Positions 1 to 8,584 of a DNA stretch of 64,000 nt are shown in pieces (positions within the stretch are counted from its first letter, which is position 1; each line of letters opens with the position of its first letter). This stretch comes from Angustibacter luteus (GTDB taxonomy: Bacteria; Actinomycetota; Actinomycetes; Actinomycetales; Angustibacteraceae). A program made the translations under genes and the position numbers. The DNA lies in NCBI RefSeq assembly GCF_039541115.1, contig NZ_BAABFP010000007.1, forward strand, positions 124,001 to 188,000, given 5' to 3'. The notes under the pieces were generated by a model. That model saw only the letters and a program-made list of their open reading frames with translations. It ran no database searches and was not told the origin of the DNA.

Positions 1-739
1 CGGCGAACCCGGGCGGGGTGTTGATGCCGGTCCCCACGGCTGTGCCACCCAGCGGCACCTCGGCCACCCGCGGCAGCGTCGAGTGCAGCCGCGCGACCCC
101 GGACCGCACCTGCGCCGCGTAGCCGCCGAGCTCCTGGCCGAGCGTCACCGGGACCGCGTCCATCAGGTGGGTGCGGCCGGCCTTGACGACGTCCGCGAAC
201 TCGTTCGCCTTGCGCTGCAACGACTCTGCGAGGTGCTCCAGCGCCGGCACGAGCTCGTGGACGACGGCCGAGGTGGCGGCCAGGTGCAGGCTGGTCGGGA
301 ACGTGTCGTTGCTGGACTGGGAGGCGTTCACCTGGTCGTTGGGGTGCACCGGGCGGCCCAGTCGCTCGCTCGCCAGCCGGGCCACCACCTCGTTCACGTT
401 CATGTTCGTTGAGGTGCCCGAGCCGGTCTGGAAGACGTCGATCGGGAACTGGTCGTCGTGCTCGCCGTCCGCGATCTGCTGGGCGGCGGCGCTGATCGCC
501 TGCGCGACGTCCTCGTCCAGCACGCCGAGCCGGGCGTTGACCACCGCTGCGGCGGCCTTGATCCGGGCCAGGGCGTGGATCACGGCCGGTTCGACCCGGA
601 CGCCGCTGATCGGGAAGTTCTCGACGGCCCGCTGGGTCTGGGCGCCCCACAGGGCATCCACCGGCACTCGGACCTCACCCATTGTGTCGTGCTCGACCCG
701 GTACTGCGTGTTCCCCGACTGCTCGCTCTGCTCTGCCAT
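1..739 (-). CDS. fumC: Class II fumarate hydratase, N-terminal part (cut by window edge)
   Basis: Interconverts fumarate and malate in the TCA cycle without an iron-sulfur cluster. The reverse strand from an ATG at 739 reads through to base 1 without a stop, giving about 246 residues of the usual ~465. Family signatures are clear: [13 protein letters not shown] near residue 105, the [14 protein letters not shown] stretch near 130, [10 protein letters not shown] near 190 and [10 protein letters not shown] near the cut. The C-terminal GSSxMPxKxN signature lies outside the window. It is divergently transcribed from the P-loop kinase at 800. A second, unrelated fumarase lies 1.5 kb away at 2247-3959. 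Confidence 0.95.
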   Translation of the reverse strand, partial: MAEQSEQSGNTQYRVEHDTMGEVRVPVDALWGAQTQRAVENFPISGVRVEPAVIHALARIKAAAAVVNARLGVLDEDVAQAISAAAQQIADGEHDDQFPIDVFQTGSGTSTNMNVNEVVARLASERLGRPVHPNDQVNASQSSNDTFPTSLHLAATSAVVHELVPALEHLAESLQRKANEFADVVKAGRTHLMDAVPVTLGQELGGYAAQVRSGVARLHSTLPRVAEVPLGGTAVGTGINTPPGFA

Positions 740-787
740 ACCCCCATCCTCGCGCGGGTCGGCTTGCCGAGCACCTGCGGAGCCGAC

Positions 788-793
788 CACGAT
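788..793 (+). promoter_or_regulatory. Probable -10 element for the P-loop kinase (leaderless type)
   Basis: CACGAT, one base from TANNNT, ends 6 nt before the GTG at 800. The spacing matches the leaderless promoters of ispH and the VIT gene in this window. No -35 is obvious. Confidence 0.35.
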
Positions 794-799
794 GGGGCG

Positions 800-1435
800 G
801 TGGACGTCGACGTGCTGGTTGAACGGGTGAGGGGTCTGGCTGCGGACCCGGCCAGGGCGGGGCAGCGGACGCTGGTCGGGATCACCGGCCCGCCCGGCGC
901 GGGCAAGTCGACGTTCGCCGAGCTGCTGATCGAGGCGTTGCGGCGCAACGGGATCGTGGCCGTGCTGGTGCCGATGGACGGCTACCACCTGGCTCAGCGA
1001 GTGCTGGACGAGCGCGGCCTGGCCGACGTCAAGGGTGCGCCGCAGACCTTCGACGGCGCGGGCTACCGGGCCCTGCTGGACCGCCTGCGGCAGAACGGGT
1101 CCGACGTCGTCTTCGCGCCGGAGTTCCGCCGCGAGATCGAGGAGCCGGTCGCCGGTGCCATCGCCGTCGGGCCGGCGGTCGAGGTCGTCCTCACCGAGGG
1201 CAACTACCTGCTGCTGGACGACGAGCCCTGGGCGGGCGCCCGCGGGCTGCTCGACGAGGTCTGGTACCTGGATCTGGACCCCCAGGTGCGCCAGGGTCGA
1301 CTCGCTGAGCGCCACCGCCGGTTCGGGCGTTCCGACGAGGACGCCTGGGGGCGCACGACGGGCAGTGACGAGGCCAACGCCGCGCTGGTCGAGGCCGGAC
1401 GGGCCCGAGCGGACCTCGTCGTCCCCCTCGGTTAG
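800..1435 (+). CDS. P-loop nucleoside/uridine-kinase-like protein
   Basis: Probable cytoplasmic ATP-dependent kinase of the uridine kinase / PRK-like superfamily; the substrate is not known, and actinobacterial relatives are often called nucleoside or nucleotide kinase family proteins. In 211 residues it has a Walker A loop GPPGAGKS at 30-37, a DGYH substrate-site motif at 60-63, an EGNYLLL segment at the end of the core and an arginine-rich lid ([12 protein letters not shown]). The frame is open further upstream, but the GTG at 800 is preferred because it gives the normal family N-terminus and lies just behind a -10-like hexamer. It is transcribed divergently from fumC and converges on the carbonic anhydrase gene. 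Confidence 0.8.
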   Translation: MDVDVLVERVRGLAADPARAGQRTLVGITGPPGAGKSTFAELLIEALRRNGIVAVLVPMDGYHLAQRVLDERGLADVKGAPQTFDGAGYRALLDRLRQNGSDVVFAPEFRREIEEPVAGAIAVGPAVEVVLTEGNYLLLDDEPWAGARGLLDEVWYLDLDPQVRQGRLAERHRRFGRSDEDAWGRTTGSDEANAALVEAGRARADLVVPLG

Positions 1436-1462
1436 CGCGCCTGCGCCAGTCCTTGATACGGC

Positions 1463-2158
1463 TCAGTCCTCGATGTCGCTGGCCCCGTCGACGTCGCCGA
1501 GCACCTCGACGACGCTGACCCGGCCGTCGTCCAGCGCGTAGACGAGCCCGACGACGGCGAGCTCGCCGCGGGCCACCGCGCCCGAGAGCAGGGCGGAGCG
1601 GTCGACGAGCAGCCGGACGGTCTGCCGGACGTGCTCCGCCTCGACCTCCTCGGTCGAGGTGAGCCCGGCCCGTTGGGCGGCCAGCACGCTGGGGGTCACT
1701 CGCTCGACGATGTCCCGGACGAAGCCCGGGGGCAGGACGCCGGTGCGCACGGAGTCCAGCGTCGCCTGCACGGCGCCGCACGAGTCGTGGCCCAGCACGA
1801 CGACCAGCGGGATGGACAGGTGTCCGACGCCGAACTCGACGGAGCCGAGGACCCCGCTGTCGACCACGTGCCCGGCGGTGCGCACCACGAACAGGCGGCC
1901 GAGCCCCTGGTCGAACACGATCTCCGCGGACACCCGGGAGTCCCCGCAGCCGAACACCAGCGCGAACGGGTGCTGGCTGTCGGCGAGCTCGGCCCGCCGG
2001 GCGACGTCCTTGTCCGCGTTGGCGGATCGGCCCGAGGCGAACCGCTCGTTGCCGTCCTGCAGCTCGCGCCACGCCTGCGGCGGCGTACGCCGTCCGTCGG
2101 TCTCGGCGGTGTCATCGATGGCGGAGGTGTCGCCGGTGTTGTGGGTGGCTTCGCTCAC
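1463..2158 (-). CDS. Beta-carbonic anhydrase
   Basis: Zinc enzyme for reversible hydration of CO2 to bicarbonate, supplying carboxylases. The 231-residue protein has the beta-class zinc ligands: Cys71 in CGDSR (with the Asp73-Arg75 dyad) and His124 plus Cys127 in the HDSCG motif. The GTG at 2158 is chosen over the more upstream ATG at 2233 because an AGGA Shine-Dalgarno lies just before it and homologues begin close to this point. The first 25 residues are acidic and low-complexity. The gene lies between the P-loop kinase (convergent) and the class I fumarase (same strand, 88 bp upstream), so it may be cotranscribed with the fumarase. Confidence 0.93.
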   Translation of the reverse strand: MSEATHNTGDTSAIDDTAETDGRRTPPQAWRELQDGNERFASGRSANADKDVARRAELADSQHPFALVFGCGDSRVSAEIVFDQGLGRLFVVRTAGHVVDSGVLGSVEFGVGHLSIPLVVVLGHDSCGAVQATLDSVRTGVLPPGFVRDIVERVTPSVLAAQRAGLTSTEEVEAEHVRQTVRLLVDRSALLSGAVARGELAVVGLVYALDDGRVSVVEVLGDVDGASDIED

Positions 2159-2246
2159 GCAGGCATCCTGCCACCCCGCAACGTCCGAACGGATCGCACT
2201 CACAGGTGAGATCCATTCGGACGCCAGGGTCACCCGGGCAGGTGGG

Positions 2247-3959
2247 TCAGGGGCGGGTGCCGATGGTCATGGCCAGCGGCTTGGTGGTGGTCGCGAAGAA
2301 GTCGTTGCCCTTGTCGTCGACCACGATGAACGCCGGGAAGTCCTCGACGTCGATCTTCCAGACCGCCTCCATGCCGAGCTCGGGGTACTCGAGCACCTCG
2401 ACGTGCTTGATGCAGTCCTGCGCGAGCCGCGCGGCCGGGCCGCCGATCGAGCCGAGGTAGAAGCCGCCGTGCGCCGCGCAGGCCGCGGTCACTGCGCCGC
2501 TGCGGTTGCCCTTGGCGAGCATCACCAGGGACCCGCCGGCCGCCTGGAACTGCTCGACGTAGGAGTCCATCCGGCCCGCGGTGGTCGGGCCGAAGGAGCC
2601 CGACGCGTACCCGGCCGGCGTCTTCGCCGGGCCGGCGTAGTAGACCGCGTGGTCGCGCAGGTACTGCGGCATGGGCTCGCCGGCGTCCAGCAGCTCCTTG
2701 ATCTTGGCGTGCGCGATGTCGCGGGCCACGACCAGCGAGCCGCTCAGCGAGAGCCGGGTGGTCACCGGGTACCGGGACAGCTCGGCGCGCACCTCGTCCA
2801 TGGGCCGGTTGAGGTCGATCCGGACGACGTCCTCCCCGGTCGTGGACTCGGCGCGGGCGCGCTGGGCCAGCTCGGACGTCGTCAGGTGCTCGTCGGTGGT
2901 CTCCGGCAGGAACCGCGCGGGATCCGTCTCCAGCGCCTCGAGGAACACGCCCTCCGCGGTGATCTTGCCGAGCGCCTGGCGGTCCGCCGAGCAGGAGACC
3001 GCGATGGCCACCGGGCAGGACGCGCCGTGCCGGGGCAGCCGGACCACCCGGACGTCGTGGCAGAAGTACTTGCCGCCGAACTGGGCGCCGATGCCGAACT
3101 CGCGGGTCATCTCGAGCACCTGCTGCTCGAGCTCGACGTCCCGGAAGCCGTGTGCGGCAAGCGATCCGGACGTCGGCAGCCCGTCCAGGTACTTGGCCGA
3201 CGCGTACTTGGCGGTCTTCAGCGCGAACTCCGCCGACGTGCCGCCGACGACGATGGCCAGGTGGTACGGCGGGCAGGCGGCGGTGCCGAGGGCACGCAGC
3301 TTCTCGTCCAGGAACCGCTTCATCCCGGCCGGGTTCAGCACGGCCTTGGTCTCCTGGAACAGGAACGACTTGTTCGCCGACCCGCCGCCCTTGGCCATGA
3401 ACAGGAACTTGTACGACGTCTCGTGCCCGGCCGCGGTGTCGGCGTACAGCTCGATCTGGGCGGGCAGGTTGGAGCCGGTGTTCTTCTCGTCCCACATGGT
3501 CAGCGGCGCGAGCTGGCTGTACCGCAGGTTCAGCCGGGTGTACGCGTCGAAGACGCCTTGCGAGATGGCCTGCTCGTCGGTGCCCGGCGTCAGCACGTGC
3601 TGGCCGCGCTTGCCCATCACGATGGCGGTGCCGGTGTCCTGGCACATCGGCAGCACCCCGCCGGCCGCGATGTTCGCGTTCTTCAGCAGGTCCAGCGCGA
3701 CGAACTTGTCGTTGTTGCTGGCCGCCGGGTCGTCCAGGATCGACCGCAGCTGGGTCAGGTGCGCCGGCCGCAGGTAGTGCGCGATGTCGTGCATCGCCGT
3801 GTCGGTGAGCAGCCGCAGCGCCTCGGTGTCCACCTCGAGGAACGTCCGGCCGCCCGGACCCTCGACGGTCCGCACGCCCTCGGTGGTCAGCAGCCGGTAC
3901 TGCGTGGTGTCGCCGCCGACGGGCAGCAGGTCCTCGTAGAGGAACTCGGGCGTGGGCAT
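2247..3959 (-). CDS. Class I (4Fe-4S) fumarate hydratase
   Basis: Iron-sulfur fumarase interconverting fumarate and malate, unrelated in fold to FumC. At 570 residues it has the normal length of the single-chain class I enzymes, with alpha and beta parts fused. The three cluster cysteines are visible: Cys106 in MCQDTGT, Cys229 in ACPPYH and Cys315 in SCPVAI. The C-terminal beta-type half carries the [11 protein letters not shown] active-site segment. Class I fumarases are oxygen-sensitive and iron-dependent, while FumC is not, so the two copies here may be used under different oxygen or iron conditions (inference). The start ATG is preceded by GAGG. It is divergent from the sugar ABC operon across a 161-bp regulatory region. 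Confidence 0.96.
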   Translation of the reverse strand: MPTPEFLYEDLLPVGGDTTQYRLLTTEGVRTVEGPGGRTFLEVDTEALRLLTDTAMHDIAHYLRPAHLTQLRSILDDPAASNNDKFVALDLLKNANIAAGGVLPMCQDTGTAIVMGKRGQHVLTPGTDEQAISQGVFDAYTRLNLRYSQLAPLTMWDEKNTGSNLPAQIELYADTAAGHETSYKFLFMAKGGGSANKSFLFQETKAVLNPAGMKRFLDEKLRALGTAACPPYHLAIVVGGTSAEFALKTAKYASAKYLDGLPTSGSLAAHGFRDVELEQQVLEMTREFGIGAQFGGKYFCHDVRVVRLPRHGASCPVAIAVSCSADRQALGKITAEGVFLEALETDPARFLPETTDEHLTTSELAQRARAESTTGEDVVRIDLNRPMDEVRAELSRYPVTTRLSLSGSLVVARDIAHAKIKELLDAGEPMPQYLRDHAVYYAGPAKTPAGYASGSFGPTTAGRMDSYVEQFQAAGGSLVMLAKGNRSGAVTAACAAHGGFYLGSIGGPAARLAQDCIKHVEVLEYPELGMEAVWKIDVEDFPAFIVVDDKGNDFFATTTKPLAMTIGTRP

Positions 3960-3998
3960 CAGCGACCTCGGGATCGGTGGTTCAGGCGGGCGCCGTCC

Positions 3999-4004
3999 AG
4001 ATTA
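3999..4004 (-). promoter_or_regulatory. Possible -10 element of the class I fumarase gene
   Basis: The reverse strand reads TAATCT about 40 nt before the ATG at 3959, inside the only AT-rich patch of this intergenic region. No convincing -35 is seen. Confidence 0.3.
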
Positions 4005-4024
4005 CCTACCGCCGACTGGCGCGA

Positions 4025-4036
4025 AGCGGCGCCGCT
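4025..4036. promoter_or_regulatory. 12-bp perfect palindrome, possible operator
   Basis: AGCGGCGCCGCT is a perfect palindrome in the divergent region between the fumarase and the sugar ABC operon. Sugar operons of this type are commonly controlled by LacI-family repressors, which bind palindromes with a central CG, but no regulator gene lies beside it. The assignment is a guess. A run of TATA-like sequence at about 4053-4072 may hold the operon promoter. Confidence 0.25.
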
Positions 4037-4120
4037 GTGGCCGACCTCCCCAAATAGGTATAGGCATGACATAGCGGTGATCACGAGCGCTGGTGCACGA
4101 CGACGTGACTGGGGTGCGAC

Positions 4121-5443
4121 ATGGGTGTGCGGCGACTGCGAGGCAGGCTCGACGGCAGCGCAGGACGGGCCGGTCCGCCCACCGTCGTCCTGGTCGCGAC
4201 GGCGTTGCTGGCCGGCCTCGGGCTCGCCGCCTGCGGCAGTGGCAGCGGGTCCGGCTCCAACGCGCTGACCTGGTACATCAACCCGGACAACGGCAGCCAG
4301 GCCAAGCTGGCCGCCGAGTGCACGGCGCAGAGCAACGGCGCGTACAAGATCACCACGTCGATCCTGCCGAACGACGCGAGCACCCAGCGCGAGCAGCTGC
4401 TGCGCCGGCTCGCCGCCGACGACAGCTCGACCGACCTGATGAGCCTGGACCCGGTGTTCGTCGCCGAGTTCGCGCAGGCCGGCTTCCTCCAGCAGGTCCC
4501 CGAGGACCTCAAGGCCGACTTCACCGCGGACACGGTGCAGCCAGCGATCGACGCCTCCACGTGGAAGGACAAGCTCTACGCCGCACCGTTCTGGGCGAAC
4601 ACCCAGCTGCTCTGGTACCGGAAGTCGGTGGCGGAGAAGGCCGGCCTGGACATGTCCAAGCCGGTGACCTGGGCGCAGATCATCGCGGCAGCCAAGGCAG
4701 AGAGCAAGACCGTCGGCGTGCAGGCCAACCGCTACGAGGGCTACACGGTGTGGATCAACGCGCTGTACGCCGGTGCCGGCGGCTCGATGGTGGAGAACCC
4801 GACCGCGAAGGCGGAGCAGATCAAGCTCGGCATCGCCGGTCCGGCCGGGACGGCTGCGGCCACGGTGATCAGCGGCCTCGCCAAGTCGGGGGTCGGCGGT
4901 CCCTCCCTGTCCACCGAGGACGAGGAGGCGGCGCGCGCACTGTTCCAGGGCGACACCGGTGGCTTCATGGTCAACTGGCCGTACGTGTGGTCGGCGGCCA
5001 ACGAGCAGGCCAAGGACGTCGTCCCCGACATCGGCTGGACGCGCTACCCGCGGACCGAGGCGGACAAGACGTCCCGACCGCCCTTCGGCGGCATCGAGCT
5101 CGCCGTCGGCGCAGCGAGCAAGCACAAGGACCTCGCGTTCGAGGCGGCCAAGTGCATCACGTCGACGAAGTCCCAGATCGAGTACATGGTCAACTCCGGG
5201 AACCCGGCGGCGCGCAACGCGGCCTACGACGACGCGGCAGTCCGCAAGGCGTTCCCGATGGCCGACCAGATCCGCGCGTCGTTGGCCACCGCCGCGCCCC
5301 GCCCGATCACGGCGTACTACGGCGACGTCTCGCTCGCCGTCCAGGACGGTTTCCACCCGCCGTCCAAGGTCGATCCGCGAACGACGCCCGAAGACACGCA
5401 GAAGTACCTGCTCGAGGTCCTGAAGGGAGATGCGCTGCTATGA
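4121..5443 (+). CDS. lpqY: Trehalose/sugar ABC transporter substrate-binding lipoprotein (LpqY-like)
   Basis: Extracytoplasmic sugar-binding lipoprotein delivering substrate to the SugAB permeases. Its 440 residues start with a signal peptide (hydrophobic 21-35) and a lipobox LAAC with the lipidated Cys at 38, followed by a Gly/Ser linker. The mature start (WYINPDNGSQ), the RREQLLRRLAADD-type helix and the DLMSLDPVFVAEFAQAGFL segment resemble the mycobacterial trehalose-binding protein LpqY as I remember it. First gene of a four-gene operon; its stop overlaps the sugA start by 4 bp. Trehalose as substrate is inferred from family resemblance; another disaccharide is possible. Confidence 0.85.
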   Translation: MGVRRLRGRLDGSAGRAGPPTVVLVATALLAGLGLAACGSGSGSGSNALTWYINPDNGSQAKLAAECTAQSNGAYKITTSILPNDASTQREQLLRRLAADDSSTDLMSLDPVFVAEFAQAGFLQQVPEDLKADFTADTVQPAIDASTWKDKLYAAPFWANTQLLWYRKSVAEKAGLDMSKPVTWAQIIAAAKAESKTVGVQANRYEGYTVWINALYAGAGGSMVENPTAKAEQIKLGIAGPAGTAAATVISGLAKSGVGGPSLSTEDEEAARALFQGDTGGFMVNWPYVWSAANEQAKDVVPDIGWTRYPRTEADKTSRPPFGGIELAVGAASKHKDLAFEAAKCITSTKSQIEYMVNSGNPAARNAAYDDAAVRKAFPMADQIRASLATAAPRPITAYYGDVSLAVQDGFHPPSKVDPRTTPEDTQKYLLEVLKGDALL

Positions 5444-6396
5444 GCACGGTGACCGAACCCGCCCCGACCCAGGCCGCCGAACCCCGACGCGCACGCACCA
5501 CCGACCGCGCCAGGCAGGAGCGCTCGCTCGGCTGGAAGCTGGCGGGGCCGGCCTTCGTCGTGATGCTCGCGGTGACCGCCTACCCGATCGCGAACGCGCT
5601 GTGGCTGAGCCTGTTCGACTACCGGCTGACCGACCCGACGAACCGCCGGTTCGTCTTCCTGAAGAACTACGTCGTGATCCTGGGCGACCCCATCTGGTGG
5701 CGGGCCGTGGGAGTCACCCTGCTGATCACGGTGATCACGGTGGTCGTCGAGCTGGTGATCGGGTTCGGCCTGGCGCTGGTCATGAACAAGGCGCTCAGCC
5801 TGATCCGTCCCGTGCTGCGCACCGTCATCCTGATCCCCTACGCGATCATCACGGTCGTCTCGGCCTTCGCCTGGCAGTTCGCCTTCAGCAACACGTCGGG
5901 CTTCGTCAACGACTGGTTCTCGTTCCTGCCCGGCATCAGTGAGACCACGGACTGGTTCGGCGGGTTCTGGAGCTCGCTGGCGGTCATCTGCGCGTCCGAG
6001 ATCTGGAAGACGACGCCGTTCATCTCGCTGCTGCTGCTGGCCGGCCTGGCCCAGGTGCCGGAGGAGATGCAGGAGGCCGCGCAGGTCGACGGCGCCACGT
6101 GGTGGCAGCGGATGTACAAGGTGACCATCCCCAACATGAAGGCCGCCATCATGGTGGCGGTGCTGTTCCGCACCCTCGACGCCTTCCGGGTCTTCGACAA
6201 CGTGTTCATCATGACCGCGGGAGCGCAGGGCACCGAGACGGTCTCGCTGCTGGCCTACCGCCAGACCATCACCCGGGTCGAGATCGGTATGGGGTCGGCC
6301 GTGTCGGTCCTGCTCTTCCTGTGCGTCGTGCTGATCAGCTTCGTGTTCGTCAAGGGGTTCCGGATCAACCTGGCCCAGGCCCGAGGGGAGGGCTGA
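5440..6396 (+). CDS. sugA: Sugar ABC transporter permease (SugA-like, MalF type)
   Basis: One of two inner-membrane permeases of the importer. In 318 residues there is a cytoplasmic basic N-terminus (1-30), then six predicted membrane helices. The EAA loop, which docks the ATPase, is clear at EEMQEAAQVDGATWWQRMYKVTIPNMK. The ATG overlaps the lpqY stop (ATGA), and its own stop overlaps the sugB start by one base (TGATG), so the three genes are translationally coupled. Confidence 0.9.
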   Translation: MSTVTEPAPTQAAEPRRARTTDRARQERSLGWKLAGPAFVVMLAVTAYPIANALWLSLFDYRLTDPTNRRFVFLKNYVVILGDPIWWRAVGVTLLITVITVVVELVIGFGLALVMNKALSLIRPVLRTVILIPYAIITVVSAFAWQFAFSNTSGFVNDWFSFLPGISETTDWFGGFWSSLAVICASEIWKTTPFISLLLLAGLAQVPEEMQEAAQVDGATWWQRMYKVTIPNMKAAIMVAVLFRTLDAFRVFDNVFIMTAGAQGTETVSLLAYRQTITRVEIGMGSAVSVLLFLCVVLISFVFVKGFRINLAQARGEG

Positions 6397-7238
6397 TGGG
6401 TGCCATCAGCGGGCGCGAGCGGGCTGCCTGGCTCATCGGCGGGCTCGTCATCTTCGTCTACGCGCTCTTCCCGGTCGCCTGGATCGTCTCCCTGTCCTTC
6501 AAGTCGCCGGCGGACCTGACCAACAAGAAGTTCCTGCCCACGAGCTTCACGAAGGTCAACTACGAGCAGATCCTGACGGGCGGCGCCAAGGACCTCTTCC
6601 TGCCGGCCCTGCGCAACTCCATCGGCATCGCGCTGATCGCCACGTTCATCTCGGTGATCCTGGCGATGTTCTGCGCCTACGCCATCGCGAGGCTGAACTT
6701 CCCCGGGCGGCGACTCATCCTCACCACGGCGCTCGCGGTGTCGATCTTCCCGGTCATCTCGATCGTCACGCCGCTGTTCAACCTGTGGCGCGAGATCGGG
6801 CTGTACGACACGTGGGCCGGCCTGATCATCCCGTACCTGTCGCTGACCCTGCCGATCTCGATCTGGACGTTGTCGGCGTTCTTCCGCGAGATCCCGTGGG
6901 AGATGGAGCAGGCGGCGCAGGTCGACGGCGCCACCAGCTGGCAGGCGTTCCGCAAGGTGATCGTGCCGTTGGCGGCGCCGGGCGTCTTCACCACGGCCAT
7001 CATCGCCTTCTTCATCGCGTGGAACGACTTCGTCTACGGCATCTCGCTCACCTCGACCAACGCGGCCCGGCCGGTTCCGGCGGCGTTGGCGTTCTTCACC
7101 GGCTCGTCGCAGTTCGAGGAGCCCACGGGTGCCATCTCGGCGGCCGCGGTCATCGTCACCATCCCCGTCGTCGTCCTCGTGCTGCTGTTCCAGCGGCGCA
7201 TCGTCGCCGGCCTCACCAACGGCGCGGTCAAGGGCTGA
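6396..7238 (+). CDS. sugB: Sugar ABC transporter permease (SugB-like, MalG type)
   Basis: Second membrane component of the importer, 280 residues with six predicted helices. The EAA motif is in PWEMEQAAQVDGATSWQAF, the normal position for MalG-type permeases. The start ATG shares a base with the sugA stop. It is followed after 10 bp by the ATPase gene, and the AAGGAG Shine-Dalgarno for that gene overlaps the sugB stop. Confidence 0.9.
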   Translation: MGAISGRERAAWLIGGLVIFVYALFPVAWIVSLSFKSPADLTNKKFLPTSFTKVNYEQILTGGAKDLFLPALRNSIGIALIATFISVILAMFCAYAIARLNFPGRRLILTTALAVSIFPVISIVTPLFNLWREIGLYDTWAGLIIPYLSLTLPISIWTLSAFFREIPWEMEQAAQVDGATSWQAFRKVIVPLAAPGVFTTAIIAFFIAWNDFVYGISLTSTNAARPVPAALAFFTGSSQFEEPTGAISAAAVIVTIPVVVLVLLFQRRIVAGLTNGAVKG

Positions 7239-7248
7239 AGGAGCCGAC

Positions 7249-8508
7249 ATGTCAGAGATCCAGCTCAAGAACATCGTGAAGAAGTACGGCGACGGCTTCC
7301 CGGCGGTGAACGACGTCAGCCTCGACATCCGGGACGGGGAGTTCGTGATCCTGGTCGGCCCGTCCGGCTGCGGGAAGTCCACGCTGCTGCGGATGGTCGT
7401 CGGCCTCGAGGACATCACGTCCGGCGACATGATGATCGGCGGCAAGCGGGTGAACGACAAGGCGCCGCGGGAACGCAACCTGGCGATGGTCTTCCAGAAC
7501 TACGCGTTGTACCCGCACCTGACCGTCTTCGAGAACATCGCCTTCCCCTTGCGGCTGGCCAAGGGTCAGCACAGCGAGCAGGAGATCACGGACAAGGTCA
7601 ACCGTGCGGCCGACATGCTGGAGCTGCACGAGCACCTGCAGCGCAAGCCCGCCAACCTGTCGGGTGGCCAGCGCCAGCGCGTCGCGATGGGACGCGCCAT
7701 CGTGCGGCAGGCCGACGCGTTCCTCTTCGACGAGCCGCTGTCCAACCTCGACGCCAAGCTGCGCGGCCAGATGCGCACGGAGATCTCCCGGATGCAGCGC
7801 CGGCTCGGCGTCACCACCATCTACGTGACGCACGACCAGACCGAGGCGATGACGCTGGGCGACCGCGTCGCCGTCCTCAAGAAGGGTGTGCTGCAGCAGG
7901 TGGCCAGCCCGCGCGAGCTCTACGAGCAGCCGGTCAACCTCTTCGTCGCCGGCTTCATCGGCTCGCCGCCGATGAACTTCCTCCCGGCCCGGGTGGACGG
8001 CGACACGCTCAAGCTGCCGTTCTTCGACCTGCCCACGCCGGAGTCGTTGCGCGGCAAGCTGTCCGGCAAGGACCTCGTCATCGTCGGCATCCGCCCGGAC
8101 CACTTCGAGGACGCCTCGATGGTCGACGAGTCCCGGCAGGCCCGGGGCGTGGTCGTCTCGGCGCCGGTGGACCAGACCGAGTGGCTCGGCAGCGAGCAGT
8201 ACGCCTACGTGCTGTTCGACCCGGACCCCGACGTGCAGGCCAAGCTGGACGAGCTCGACCGCGACCTGGACGGCGAGGGCATGCGCAGCCAGGTCGTCGT
8301 GGCCCTCGACCCGATGAGCCGCGTGCGAGCCGGGGAGAGCACCGACCTGTGGGTGGACCCGCGGCGGGTGCACGTCTTCGACCCCGAGTCCGGGGACAGC
8401 CTGACCCGTGACGAGGAGCGCGCCAAGCAGATCGGCGAGGACAACGAGACCGAGCGCAAGCGCCAGCTCGAGCGCTCGCGGGAGCAGGAGGCCGCTGCCG
8501 CCAGTTGA
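7249..8508 (+). CDS. sugC: Sugar ABC transporter ATP-binding protein (SugC/UgpC/MsmK type)
   Basis: Cytoplasmic ATPase energising the sugar importer, 419 residues. The nucleotide-binding domain has Walker A GPSGCGKST at 37-45, Q-loop FQNYALYPH, signature LSGGQRQ at 137-143, Walker B AFLFDEP at 157-163 and the switch His in YVTHDQTEA. The C-terminal half is the MalK-like regulatory OB domain (NLFVAGFIGSPPMNFLP onward). The last 40 residues are a charged, Glu/Arg-rich tail. An AAGGAG Shine-Dalgarno precedes the ATG. Last gene of the operon; such ATPases can serve several sugar permeases. Confidence 0.93.
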   Translation: MSEIQLKNIVKKYGDGFPAVNDVSLDIRDGEFVILVGPSGCGKSTLLRMVVGLEDITSGDMMIGGKRVNDKAPRERNLAMVFQNYALYPHLTVFENIAFPLRLAKGQHSEQEITDKVNRAADMLELHEHLQRKPANLSGGQRQRVAMGRAIVRQADAFLFDEPLSNLDAKLRGQMRTEISRMQRRLGVTTIYVTHDQTEAMTLGDRVAVLKKGVLQQVASPRELYEQPVNLFVAGFIGSPPMNFLPARVDGDTLKLPFFDLPTPESLRGKLSGKDLVIVGIRPDHFEDASMVDESRQARGVVVSAPVDQTEWLGSEQYAYVLFDPDPDVQAKLDELDRDLDGEGMRSQVVVALDPMSRVRAGESTDLWVDPRRVHVFDPESGDSLTRDEERAKQIGEDNETERKRQLERSREQEAAAAS

Positions 8509-8557
8509 GTCACCAAGTTCACCGTTTCGCCGGAAGCGGCCGCGGCCTCGGCGCCGA

Positions 8558-8563
8558 TAGCCT
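8558..8563 (+). promoter_or_regulatory. Probable -10 element of the SpoIIE-like phosphatase gene
   Basis: TAGCCT lies about 21 nt before the TTG start at 8585. It would give a leader of roughly 15 nt that holds only the strong GGGAGGGG ribosome-binding site at 8571-8578. Confidence 0.45.
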
Positions 8564-8584
8564 TGCGTCCGGGAGGGGTGGACG

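Noticed and set aside
1659-4268. An 869-codon frame on the + strand opposite carbonic anhydrase and class I fumarase
   Set aside because: Shadow frame of two clear reverse-strand enzymes; no domain recognised.
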